Below are positions 40,332-48,452 of a DNA stretch of 64,000 bases, one piece after another. Positions within the stretch are counted from its first letter, which is position 1. Each line of letters begins with the position of its first letter. The notes under the pieces are model-generated. The model was not told where the DNA came from, ran no database searches, and was given only the letters and a program-made list of their open reading frames with translations. The position numbers and the translations under genes were made by a program. The stretch is from Niveibacterium sp. SC-1 (GTDB lineage Bacteria > Pseudomonadota > Gammaproteobacteria > Burkholderiales > Rhodocyclaceae), in NCBI RefSeq assembly GCF_038235435.1, contig NZ_CP151275.1:124001-188000 (forward strand), given 5' to 3'.

Positions 40332-41048
40332 TCATGCGAAGCCAAAGTGCAGTGTTTCCTGGGGATTGCGCTGCCAGACCGTGCCGCCGGGGGTCACGGT
40401 GAGGAACCAGGTTTCCGGTTGGGGTGCCTGGCCCGGCACCAGGCCGCCCGGGTCGAGCAGGGCGACGCAGAGGCCGTGCTCCGGATCGCGCACCGAGCGA
40501 TAGGCGATGGCCTGGGCGCCGGCGGTCCGCGCTTCGCGGGCGACCTGCTGGGTCGCGGCGTAGTCGTCGGGCGCCATCCAGCGCGCGGCGTAGTTGGAGA
40601 AGGGCGGACGCAGCAGGTCCACCGTGCGGGCGACGATCTGCGCGGAAAACAGGCTCATCGGGTGCGCGTCGAGCTGGCGCAGTCCCGCGCTCGCCTGCAC
40701 GAAGCGCCAGCGCCAGTAGCCGCATTCCGCGCAGGCGGTGGCGCGCGCTTCGGCGCCGTAGAGCACGCCGGGATCGTGCGGCCCGCGAAAGCGGCTACCG
40801 CTGCCCCAGGGCGGATAGCGGAAAGGCGTGGCGAGCAGCCAGTGCAGGCCCTCGGTCTCCGGAGGAAGCGGCGGCTTGGCGCCTTCCAGCAATTGTTCCA
40901 GCACGGCCTGACGGGCGGGGTCGTTGTCCACCAGGCGCATGGTGGCGACGCGATGCTGGGCCTCGACCGCACGCCAGGCGGACAGGCTCAGGGTGCGGCA
41001 GTCGGCCGCCGAGGGAATCGGAAGGGAAGCGGGAAGAGCGCTGGACAC
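40332..41048 (-). CDS. RES-domain toxin
   Basis: This 238-residue protein has the RES domain: the SRFRGPHDPGVLYGA segment and TACAECGYWR supply Arg86/Arg88, Tyr97 and Glu108, the conserved set after which the domain is named. RES toxins consume NAD or modify targets and stop growth until neutralised. The start is GTG at 41048 with AGGAGG 6 bases ahead. It follows the Xre-type antitoxin gene by 25 bases, the standard order for RES-Xre modules. Confidence 0.88.
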   Translation of the reverse strand: MSSALPASLPIPSAADCRTLSLSAWRAVEAQHRVATMRLVDNDPARQAVLEQLLEGAKPPLPPETEGLHWLLATPFRYPPWGSGSRFRGPHDPGVLYGAEARATACAECGYWRWRFVQASAGLRQLDAHPMSLFSAQIVARTVDLLRPPFSNYAARWMAPDDYAATQQVAREARTAGAQAIAYRSVRDPEHGLCVALLDPGGLVPGQAPQPETWFLTVTPGGTVWQRNPQETLHFGFA

Positions 41049-41073
41049 GAGGAGCCTCCTGGCGGTACGCGGG

Positions 41074-41460
41074 TCAGACCCGGGCGCGCACGGCGTCCAG
41101 ATAGTCGGCTACATGTACCAGACCGGAGATTTGCAGGATGAGCTCGGCCGGCTTGCCGCGCAGTTCCTGGTTCTCGCTGTGCAACCAGGCGCGTGCATCG
41201 GTCTCGCGACCGGCGACGATGGAGTCGAGCGAGCGGAAGAGTCGCAGGAAGAGCAGGGCCAGATCCCACTCCTTGCGGTTGGGCTCCAGCGCATACGCAC
41301 CCTGGCGCATGCGCGTGACGGTGGCGGCCGACACGCCCAGCAGTTTTGCCAGTTGCTGCTGCGGGAGGGCCAGCAGATCGGCCGCGCGCAGGCAGGCGCC
41401 GGTGAGGATCTCCCGGGCCTGTGCGGGCTGCGTATCAGCGACGGGCTTGGTGTTTTCCAT
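41074..41460 (-). CDS. Xre/MbcA/ParS-family antitoxin
   Basis: This 128-residue protein pairs with the RES toxin. The N-terminal half has a helix-turn-helix (LAKLLGVSAATVTRMRQGAY at about residues 38-57). The C-terminal part, ending ISGLVHVADYLDAV, resembles the MbcA/ParS toxin-binding domain. It should bind the toxin and repress its own promoter through the dyads at 41477-41489 and 41504-41515. Confidence 0.87.
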   Translation of the reverse strand: MENTKPVADTQPAQAREILTGACLRAADLLALPQQQLAKLLGVSAATVTRMRQGAYALEPNRKEWDLALLFLRLFRSLDSIVAGRETDARAWLHSENQELRGKPAELILQISGLVHVADYLDAVRARV

Positions 41461-41476
41461 GGCAATTTGACGTTAG

Positions 41477-41518
41477 CACAGTTTCTGTGGGAAATACAGG
41501 CTTACAGCTTTCTGTCAA
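41477..41518 (-). promoter_or_regulatory. Toxin-antitoxin promoter with two ACAG/CTGT dyads
   Basis: On the minus strand TTGACA (41518-41513) and TATTTC (41496-41491) are 16 bases apart and point into the antitoxin gene. CACAG-TTT-CTGTG (41477-41489) and ACAG-CTTT-CTGT (41504-41515) are dyads that flank the -10 and overlap the -35, the layout of an autorepressed operon. A further ACAG half-site lies at 41496-41499. Confidence 0.65.
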
Positions 41519-41622
41519 ATCTTGGTGCGCTCTTTGGTGGAGAGGTTCTGCGCTGCGGACATCGGCGAAGATCGCTTCGTCATGGAATTACAGCTCTCCC
41601 CTGTTGCTCGGAGCGACCGGAC

Positions 41623-43695
41623 ATGAACGGCCGCTACGACCTCGTTCTGGTCCTGGTTTCGGTCGCCGTCGCGGTGCTCGCCTCCTATTCCGCCCTCAGC
41701 CTCGCGGCGCGCGTGCATCGCGCGAGCGGGCAGGCGCGGCGTGCCTGGCTGTTCGGCGGCGCCGTGGTGCTGGGGACCGGCGTGTGGTCGATGCACTTCG
41801 TCGGCATGCTGGCTTTCTCGCTGCCGGTGCCGCTGGGCTATGCGCTTGGGGAAACCCTGCTGTCCTGGGTCTTCGCCGTGGGCGTGTCCCTGCTGGCGCT
41901 GTACCTGGCCTGTCGCCCCGGTCTGGGCTGGCGCGCGCTACTTGGTGGCGGCCTGGCCATGGGCGCGGGCATCTGCCTGATGCACTACACGGGCATGGCG
42001 GCCCTGCACATGAGCCTGCCCCCGAGCTACGACCCCCGTCTCTTCGCGGCCTCGGTGCTGGTGGCCGTGGCGGCCGCGACGGCTGCGCTGTGGATCGTCT
42101 CGCGCCTCATCACTTCCAGCCGTCATGTGCCGCTCAAGCGTTTCGGTGCAGCCTGCGTCATGGGCGGCGCGATCGTCGGCATGCACTACCTGGGCATGGC
42201 GGCGGCGCAGTTCCAGGCGGGTAGCTACTGCCTCTCCGCCAGCGATCTTGATCCCCTGAGGCTGGGTCTTGTCATCGCGAGCCTGTCGGCGGCGATGGTG
42301 ATCATCGCCCTGATCGTGGCCCTGGTGGATGCGCGCGCCGATTCGCGCATGTCGCGCATGGCGCTCAAGCTGCAGAGCGCGAACGAAGAGCTGGTGCGCC
42401 TCGCCCTGCACGATCCGCTGACCCAGCTGCCCAACCGGCTGTTGCTGCAGGAGCGCATGTCGATCGCCTTCTCGCTGGCGCGACGAGAGGAGCGCCGGAT
42501 CGCGCTGCTCTTCGTCGACCTCGACGGCTTCAAGCTGATCAACGACACGCTGGGCCACGAGCCGGGCGACGAAGTCCTGCGCGAAGTCGCCAACCGCCTG
42601 CGCGCGACCATGCGCGAGAGCGACCTGGTGGCGCGGGTGGGCGGCGACGAATTCGTGCTCCTGCTGCACGGCCACGAACACCGCGACTCCGCCGCGCAAG
42701 TGGCCGAACGGGTGATCGCCGAGATCGAGCGGCCGCTCCTGCTGGACGGCCAGGACATCGCGCTCTCGGCTTCGGTCGGGATCGCGGTCTTCCCCGAGGA
42801 CGGCGACGAACATCGCCTGCTCGCCGCGGCCGACCTCGCGATGTACGAGGCCAAGAGTGCCGGCCGCGCCACCTGGCGCTGCTACTCCAAGGAGATGGAG
42901 CGCGGCGCGCAGGACCTGATCGCCCTCCAGCGCGACCTGCGCCGGGCCCTGGATCGCGGCGAATTCGTCCTGCACTACCAGCCCAAGGTGCGCGCCAGCA
43001 CCGGCACCATCGTCGGCGTCGAGGCGCTGATCCGCTGGCAGGATCCGGTGCGCGGCATGCGCATGCCGGGCAGCTTCATTCCGGCGGCCGAACGCTTCGG
43101 CCTCATCAACGCGATTGCGGACTGGGTGATCGACGCGGCCTGCGCGCAACTCGCGCAATGGCAGCAGCGGGGCATCGACCTGCGCATCGCCTGCAACCTC
43201 TCGCCGCAGCAGTTCCGTCAGCCGGGCCTGTGCGAGAAGGTGGTCGAGGCGATGCAACGCCATGATGTGCTGCCGGGCCGGCTGGAACTGGAGATCACCG
43301 AATCCACCGCCATGGAGCAGCCGGAGCAGGCGCAACAGATCATGGCCGCGCTCGTGCGCGAGGGCGTGAGCCTGTCGATCGACGACTTCGGCACGGGCTA
43401 CTCCTGTCTCGCCTACCTGCGCGACCTGCCGGTGCGCGAGCTCAAGATCGACCGCAGCTTCGTCGCCGCGATGGATGGCACGCCGCGTGCGATGGCGATC
43501 GTCGAAGCCGTGGTGCGGCTCGCCCAGTCGCTGGATATGGATGTGGTGGCCGAGGGCGTGGAAACCGCCCAACAGGCAATCCTGCTCGGCCAGATCGGTT
43601 GCGACGAGCAGCAGGGCTACCTCTACGCGCGCCCGCTGCCCGTCTCCGAACTCGAGGTTCTGCTCAGCGACTGCACGCTGCGCGACGCGGCCTGA
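41623..43695 (+). CDS. MHYT-GGDEF-EAL signalling protein
   Basis: This 690-residue membrane protein of c-di-GMP turnover has an N-terminal MHYT sensor with three MHxxGM motifs (SMHFVGM, LMHYTGM, GMHYLGM), thought to bind copper and sense O2, CO or NO. A GGDEF domain with intact GGDEF (RVGGDEFVLL) and an EAL domain with intact EAL (VEALIRW), DDFGTGYS and EGVET follow. Both active sites look complete, so either synthesis or hydrolysis of c-di-GMP is possible. The ATG at 41623 follows GGAG. It is divergent from the toxin-antitoxin pair. Confidence 0.94.
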   Translation: MNGRYDLVLVLVSVAVAVLASYSALSLAARVHRASGQARRAWLFGGAVVLGTGVWSMHFVGMLAFSLPVPLGYALGETLLSWVFAVGVSLLALYLACRPGLGWRALLGGGLAMGAGICLMHYTGMAALHMSLPPSYDPRLFAASVLVAVAAATAALWIVSRLITSSRHVPLKRFGAACVMGGAIVGMHYLGMAAAQFQAGSYCLSASDLDPLRLGLVIASLSAAMVIIALIVALVDARADSRMSRMALKLQSANEELVRLALHDPLTQLPNRLLLQERMSIAFSLARREERRIALLFVDLDGFKLINDTLGHEPGDEVLREVANRLRATMRESDLVARVGGDEFVLLLHGHEHRDSAAQVAERVIAEIERPLLLDGQDIALSASVGIAVFPEDGDEHRLLAAADLAMYEAKSAGRATWRCYSKEMERGAQDLIALQRDLRRALDRGEFVLHYQPKVRASTGTIVGVEALIRWQDPVRGMRMPGSFIPAAERFGLINAIADWVIDAACAQLAQWQQRGIDLRIACNLSPQQFRQPGLCEKVVEAMQRHDVLPGRLELEITESTAMEQPEQAQQIMAALVREGVSLSIDDFGTGYSCLAYLRDLPVRELKIDRSFVAAMDGTPRAMAIVEAVVRLAQSLDMDVVAEGVETAQQAILLGQIGCDEQQGYLYARPLPVSELEVLLSDCTLRDAA

Positions 43696-43731
43696 GTCAC
43701 ACTCACGGCTTCCACATTCCGGAGCAACGCG

Positions 43732-44010
43732 ATGAGCGCGGCCCTGCGATCCAGCCTTGAAGACCTGCGCGCCGGCAGGCAGACGATCGACGACTTCCTC
43801 ATGCTCTGGCGCCGCGAGGCACCCGCCTACTGCGCGCCGCTTTCGACGCCGCTTTCAACGCGTTTCGCCGAGGTGCTGGAAGACCTGCTGACGCGCCTGG
43901 AGTCCTCGCGCCTCTTCGACGCCGACAGCTGCTCCTTCAGCCGCAGCGATCTGCTCGCCCATCTGGAAGTCTGGCTCGACAAGGCCGACGCGCGTCGCGC
44001 CGCCCTCTGA
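43732..44010 (+). CDS. Small hypothetical protein (92 aa)
   Basis: This 92-residue soluble, mostly helical protein begins MSAALRSSLEDLRAGRQTID and has one Trp-containing segment (FLMLWRREAP). The ATG at 43732 follows GGAG at 7 bases, 36 bases after the MHYT-GGDEF-EAL stop, so it may be co-transcribed. I do not recognise the family. Confidence 0.65.
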   Translation: MSAALRSSLEDLRAGRQTIDDFLMLWRREAPAYCAPLSTPLSTRFAEVLEDLLTRLESSRLFDADSCSFSRSDLLAHLEVWLDKADARRAAL

Positions 44011-44017
44011 GAAGATT

Positions 44018-45241
44018 TCAGCCCTTGGCGCGCGCCTCGCGCCGCTGCCACACCCGGAAAGCCTTCCAGGCGGCCCAGCCGATCAGGCCCATGCAGAGCG
44101 AGGCGATCGCGAGATTGCGCACGCTGCTCATGGCGATCGGCACGATCACGCCCGCGACCACCGCGTTGGTGAAGCTCGCGATGCTGCCCTGGACCGAAGC
44201 CGCCATGCCCAGGCGTTCCGGGAAGCGGTCCATTACCATCAGCGTGACGACCGGCGTGAGCATGGCCCAGCCGAAGGCCGTGAGCCCCACCGGCAGGATC
44301 GCCGAGACCGGCGTCGGCGCCATGAAGCTGTGCCACAGCACGTTGAGCGTGGCGATGCTCAGCAGCGCGCCAAAGCCCAGGCGCACCTGGCGTTCGCGCG
44401 GCATGCGCCCGGCCAGGCGACCGCTCACCCAGGCCCCGCCCATGATCCCGCTGATCCCGCTGCAGAAAAGCCAGAAGAACTGCGTCGGCGGCATGCCCAG
44501 GTGGTGGCCCAGCATGGCCGGCGCGGCCAGGATGAAGACGAACATCGCGTTGAAAGGCACGCCGCTGGCGATCGCCAGCAACAGGAAGCGGCGGTCGGTG
44601 CCGATGCTCCAGTAACCGCGGGCCAAGGCGCGCAGCGAGAAGGGCTGGCGCTTCTCCGGTGGCAGGGTCTCGGGCAGCGAGGTCCAGGCCAGGATGAAGA
44701 GCAGCGTGGGTACCAGCGCCAGGAACCAGAACACCGCGCGCCAGCCGGCCAGGGTGGCGAGCCAGCCGCCGATCACCGGCGCGATCGCCGGGGCGACGCC
44801 GAAGAAGAGCGTGATCTGGCTCATCAGGCGTTGCGCATCGGCGGCATCGAAGACATCACGCACCACCGCGCGGCCGACCACGATGCCCGCGCCACAGCTC
44901 ATGCCCTGCAGGACCCGGCCGAGGATCAGCGTGCCCACGTGGGTGGCGGTCGCGCACATCACGCTGGCGGCGGCGAAAATCGCAAGGCCCACCAGGGTCA
45001 CCGAGCGACGCCCGAAGCTGTCGGAAAGCGCGCCGTGGAACAGCATCATGATCGAGAAGCCGAGCAGGTAGCCCGAGAGCGTCTGCTGCATCTGGACCGG
45101 CGACGCATCGAGGCTGCGGCTGATGCTGTCGAAGGCCGGCAGGTAGGTGTCGATCGCGAAGGGACCAAGAGTGGACAGCGCGGCCAACAAGGCGGCGAGC
45201 ACCCAGACTGGCTTGTCCCAGTGGTGATGGAGTCGTGTCAT
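44018..45241 (-). CDS. Bcr/CflA-family drug efflux transporter
   Basis: This 407-residue MFS transporter has about 12 membrane helices. DTYLPAFDSISRSL in helix 1, the loop GALSDSFGRRSV (the MFS motif A) and GRVLQGMSCGAGIVVGRAVVRD match the Bcr/CflA multidrug class. The start is the ATG at 45241 (MTRLHHHWDK); an upstream ATG would add a basic stretch without a good site. It is convergent with the 92-residue gene. The substrate is unknown. Confidence 0.9.
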   Translation of the reverse strand: MTRLHHHWDKPVWVLAALLAALSTLGPFAIDTYLPAFDSISRSLDASPVQMQQTLSGYLLGFSIMMLFHGALSDSFGRRSVTLVGLAIFAAASVMCATATHVGTLILGRVLQGMSCGAGIVVGRAVVRDVFDAADAQRLMSQITLFFGVAPAIAPVIGGWLATLAGWRAVFWFLALVPTLLFILAWTSLPETLPPEKRQPFSLRALARGYWSIGTDRRFLLLAIASGVPFNAMFVFILAAPAMLGHHLGMPPTQFFWLFCSGISGIMGGAWVSGRLAGRMPRERQVRLGFGALLSIATLNVLWHSFMAPTPVSAILPVGLTAFGWAMLTPVVTLMVMDRFPERLGMAASVQGSIASFTNAVVAGVIVPIAMSSVRNLAIASLCMGLIGWAAWKAFRVWQRREARAKG

Positions 45242-45390
45242 GCGAGCGCAGTACGGAAGGCGCCGGAGCCTGTGGGGCGGCGCGGGTGGAGGGACTTCCT
45301 TGTGGGAAGCACCCAAGGATAAACCGCCGGCCAGCGCTGCGCGTAACCTGCTTTGCGCTTGTGGTGCGGCGAAGACGCCGCGGGCCGCGC

Positions 45391-46071
45391 TCAGCTCTCG
45401 CTCTTGTAGGCGCGCATGAGGTCAGGCAGGCGGCGCCCGGGCTGGTCCGGGTAGTGCGAGTCGAGGACCTCGAAACCCTGCACCCGGTCCACCCGGAAAC
45501 TGCGGAAGTCCCCGCGCAGCTCGCACCAGGTGCCGAGCAGCCAGGCGGGACCGGAGAAGAAAAGGCCCAGGGGCCAGACCTCGCGCAGGCTGTCCTGATC
45601 GTTCATGTCGCGGTATTGCAGGCGCAGGCGCAGACGCGCGTCGATCGCCTTGCGGAAGGTCTCCAGGCGGGTGCCGTCCGCGCTCGGCCGGAAAGTGAAG
45701 CTGTGCAACGGCACCGTCTCAAAACGTGCGCGCAGGGCCGGGGTCAGCGCGCCGGCAATCTTCTCCTGCGCGGACTGCGCGTGGGCGGCGAGCCCGCTGC
45801 CGGCCCAGGTGTGCACCATGCGTGCGCCCAGGGCGAGGGCCGCGAGCTCGTCGGGCGAGAACATCAGCGGCGGCAGATCGAAGCCCGGGCGCAAGCGGTA
45901 GCCCACGCCGGCCTCGCCCTCGATCGGCACGCCGGAGAGCGAAAGGTCGCGCACATCGCGATAGACCGTACGCTCCGACACACTCAGGCGCTCGGCCAGA
46001 TGTCGCGCAGTCGTGAGGCGTCGACCGCGCAGGATCTGGGTGAGCTGGAACAGGCGGTCGGCACGGCGCAT
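45391..46071 (-). CDS. YafY-type WYL-domain transcriptional regulator
   Basis: This 226-residue regulator has an N-terminal helix-turn-helix (RRADRLFQLTQILRGRRLTT and AERLSVSERTVYRDV) and a C-terminal WYL domain containing LQYRDMNDQDSLREVWPLGL and LLGTWCELRGDFRSFRVDR. YafY-type proteins sense ligands through the WYL domain. It lies 3 bases after the stop of a VOC gene on the same strand and is probably in one operon with the two VOC genes, which may be its targets. Confidence 0.87.
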   Translation of the reverse strand: MRRADRLFQLTQILRGRRLTTARHLAERLSVSERTVYRDVRDLSLSGVPIEGEAGVGYRLRPGFDLPPLMFSPDELAALALGARMVHTWAGSGLAAHAQSAQEKIAGALTPALRARFETVPLHSFTFRPSADGTRLETFRKAIDARLRLRLQYRDMNDQDSLREVWPLGLFFSGPAWLLGTWCELRGDFRSFRVDRVQGFEVLDSHYPDQPGRRLPDLMRAYKSES

Positions 46072-46074
46072 GGC

Positions 46075-46464
46075 TCAATCCATGGAGGAGCAGATTTCCA
46101 CCAGCGTACCTTCCGGCGCGCGGACATAGGAAATGAGCTGTCCCCAGGGTTTCTGTACCGGGGGCGTCACCGGCGTGGCGCCCGCCTCCACTGCTCGCGC
46201 ATAAGCCGCCGGCACGTCCGCGCAGGTAAAGCCGATCTCGATGCCGGCGGGTAGCGACTCCGCATTCAGCGGCCGGAAGTCGCCGCCCAGGCTGGCGCGA
46301 GCGGTCTCGAACTGCACGAAGCTCAGCGCCGTGCCGCCGGTCTCCAGCTCGCCGAACTCGCCGCCCTCGGTCACGAAGCGCGTGGCCAGGCCGAAGGCGC
46401 GTTCGTAGAAAGCCAGGGCAGCGCGCACGTCGGCCACGTAGATGATGGTGTAGCGCAATTGCAT
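46075..46464 (-). CDS. VOC-family (glyoxalase/bleomycin resistance) protein
   Basis: This 129-residue protein has the vicinal oxygen chelate fold with two beta-alpha-beta-beta-beta modules. RYTIIYVADVRAALAFYERA starts the first and PEGTLVEICSSMD ends the second with the metal-ligand glutamate. VOC proteins include glyoxalases, dioxygenases and resistance proteins, and this short form gives no clear substrate. It lies between another VOC gene and the YafY-type gene. Confidence 0.85.
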   Translation of the reverse strand: MQLRYTIIYVADVRAALAFYERAFGLATRFVTEGGEFGELETGGTALSFVQFETARASLGGDFRPLNAESLPAGIEIGFTCADVPAAYARAVEAGATPVTPPVQKPWGQLISYVRAPEGTLVEICSSMD

Positions 46465-46473
46465 GGCGGCTCC

Positions 46474-46860
46474 TCAGACTTCGTGCAGACCGACCAGATT
46501 GCCCTCGCTGTCGCGGATGTGCGCGAAGCGACCCATGTCTCCCGGCAGCTGCACCGGTAGCGCCGCGACCCTGCCTCCCTTGGCCTCGGTGCGGGCGAGC
46601 GCGGCATCCAACCCGCTCTCGTCGACGTTGAGATAGACCATCACGCCACCGGTGGTCGAATGGATGCCGGGCGACTGCAGCAGTGCGCCGGATACCCCGC
46701 CCTCGGTGTAGTCGAAGACAGCCATGTTGGTCGTGCCGATGGACTCGCGCCGCAGCGGTCGGCCGGTCAGGTGCTCATAGAAATCCACCGCCCGGTCCAT
46801 GCTCTGGACCGGGATCTCGAACCAGACGATGCGATGCGCGTTGCGTTGTTGGCGGTTCAT
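46474..46860 (-). CDS. VOC-family protein
   Basis: This 128-residue second VOC protein begins MNRQQRNAHRIVWFEIPVQS, then MDRAVDFYEHLTG, and ends RDSEGNLVGLHEV. The ATG at 46860 starts the well-conserved part; the frame is open further upstream without support. It lies 9 bases before the next VOC gene. The pair plus the WYL regulator form a small operon. The substrate is unknown. Confidence 0.83.
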   Translation of the reverse strand: MNRQQRNAHRIVWFEIPVQSMDRAVDFYEHLTGRPLRRESIGTTNMAVFDYTEGGVSGALLQSPGIHSTTGGVMVYLNVDESGLDAALARTEAKGGRVAALPVQLPGDMGRFAHIRDSEGNLVGLHEV

Positions 46861-47050
46861 GGCCTTGCTCCTGTCTCGTAGGGGGAAGGCCAGATTGCGA
46901 CCGCGCTCCTGACAGCGTCTTGTCAGGATGGCCGATGCGTTTTGCATTTGCGTGGGCTCTGCAGTAGCGGCTGCGACAGCGTCGGCCTGCAAAGGACACT
47001 GGCCTGCGGCGCGTGGGCACCAGGCCGCTGACCCGCTCCGCAGTGCAGCC

Positions 47051-47524
47051 TCAGGCCGGCGACGAGCGCAGCCCGAAGCTGCGCGCGCCCAGGAACAGGT
47101 ATTCGGCCCGCATGACCGGCAGCCCGTCCTCCTCGGGGCCGGCGTAGCCCAGCACGGCGACGGGTTCGCCGGCCTGCAGCGTCGGTACCTGCCAGGCCTC
47201 CATCCGCGACAGCGGCGCAAGCTCGATGCGCCAGAGCGGGTCCTGGCGTTCGGGAAGTTGGGCCGCCGCGAGCAGGGCGGGTCCATCCACCGGCGAGGTC
47301 TGCGCGGGCAGCGTGCGCTTGCGCAGGTCGGCAGGCAGGCTCAGGCCGGCCGCACGGCGCAAGCTGAACTCCACATGCGGGTTGGCCCAGGCGATGTCCT
47401 GTGCAAGCCCCGCGAGATAGAGCGGACGACTCTGGTCAAAGCCGCTCCAGCCGTGATGGGCGCGTACGCTCGCTGGCATGAGGGCGAGGCTGCCCAGGGC
47501 GAGCAGGAATGGGCGACGTTGCAT
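47051..47524 (-). CDS. DUF6152-like exported protein
   Basis: This 157-residue protein starts with a signal peptide carrying a twin-arginine-like QRRPFLLALG motif and ending at an Ala site before HHGW. The mature N-terminus HHGWSGF and the PHVEFSL segment match the DUF6152 family of small periplasmic proteins with unknown role. The ATG at 47524 begins the signal peptide. It lies downstream of a small membrane gene on the same strand. Confidence 0.72.
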   Translation of the reverse strand: MQRRPFLLALGSLALMPASVRAHHGWSGFDQSRPLYLAGLAQDIAWANPHVEFSLRRAAGLSLPADLRKRTLPAQTSPVDGPALLAAAQLPERQDPLWRIELAPLSRMEAWQVPTLQAGEPVAVLGYAGPEEDGLPVMRAEYLFLGARSFGLRSSPA

Positions 47525-47618
47525 GGCGGGCTCCCGCGAATCCAGGTGCGGTTTGGAGCCGCCGCATGCACGGCGAGTTCGCGGAGTGGGTCGCCCGAAA
47601 GGCGATGGCCTTGTGTCG

Positions 47619-48038
47619 CTAGACGTAGGCGATCGCCCGTCCGCAGGCAATGATCGCCAGCCAGAGCAGCAGCGAGAGCAGGACCTGCAGTTTCGCCAAG
47701 GCGTCGACCCGCGCGAGGCCGCCGCGCAGATAGAAGAGGCCGGCATTGGTGCCGACCAGCCCGAGCAGCAGCATCTTCAGGCGGAAGGCCGGGTTGGCCA
47801 GCATGTCTTGCGCCTGCCCTGCGAAGAGCAGGGTGCCGCTGCCGGCGGCGAGCAGGAAGCCGCCCAGGGTGACCGGCAGTGCGAGCCACGCCAACTCGGG
47901 TTCCGCCAGAGCACGTCCGGCGCCGAGCAGGCGCAGCTCGAAGACGGCGAGGCTGCCCAGCAGCAGCGCGATACCGGTGATGTGCAGCGTTTCCAGCGCC
48001 GGGTACACCCAGGTCGATTGCAGCAACCAGTGATTCAC
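47619..48038 (-). CDS. Small membrane protein (139 aa)
   Basis: This 139-residue protein has four predicted membrane helices. It begins with GTG (VNHWLLQSTWVYPALETLHI) and has conserved-looking LHITGIALLLGSL and a second helix pair. I recognise it only as a DUF-class membrane protein often found beside DUF6152. It lies 94 bases before the DUF6152-like gene and is probably in the same operon. Confidence 0.68.
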   Translation of the reverse strand: MNHWLLQSTWVYPALETLHITGIALLLGSLAVFELRLLGAGRALAEPELAWLALPVTLGGFLLAAGSGTLLFAGQAQDMLANPAFRLKMLLLGLVGTNAGLFYLRGGLARVDALAKLQVLLSLLLWLAIIACGRAIAYV

Positions 48039-48053
48039 GCTTCTCGTCGCCCC

Positions 48054-48452
48054 TCAGAAACCGAAGACGACGCGCGCGACGCCGATGCCCGCACCCAGCC
48101 CGGCGGCCGCGAAGGCCAGCATGCCCAGCATGAAACCGCCGCTGCGCGCAGCCGGATTGCGCACATAGGCCAAGGCGTACCAGAGCCGCCCGGCGAGGCC
48201 GCAAAGCCCGACCGCCAAGGCCGCGCGATCGGCGACATAGGCGGCCAGCAGCCACAGCGTGGGCAGGAACATCGTCGCCCACTCCAAGCTGTTCATCTGC
48301 ACCCGGTAGGCGCGCTCGAAGGCTTCGTGTCCGCTGATCGCCGGTGCGCGGATGCCAAAGCGCTTGCGCGCCTGGCCCACGCCCACCATCGTGTAGAACA
48401 GCAGGAGCACGACCAGCAGGGTTACGCCCGCAGTCAGCGGGTAGGCCGTCAC
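48054..48452 (-). CDS. MAPEG-family membrane protein
   Basis: This 132-residue protein with four membrane helices belongs to the MAPEG superfamily (glutathione- and eicosanoid-related membrane enzymes). GQARKRFGIRAPAISGHEAF and ERAYRVQMNSLEW match the family core. The start is GTG at 48452, overlapping the stop of the upstream sulfhydrylase-type gene as GTGA. Function in bacteria is largely unknown; glutathione transfer is one possibility. Confidence 0.85.
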   Translation of the reverse strand: MTAYPLTAGVTLLVVLLLFYTMVGVGQARKRFGIRAPAISGHEAFERAYRVQMNSLEWATMFLPTLWLLAAYVADRAALAVGLCGLAGRLWYALAYVRNPAARSGGFMLGMLAFAAAGLGAGIGVARVVFGF

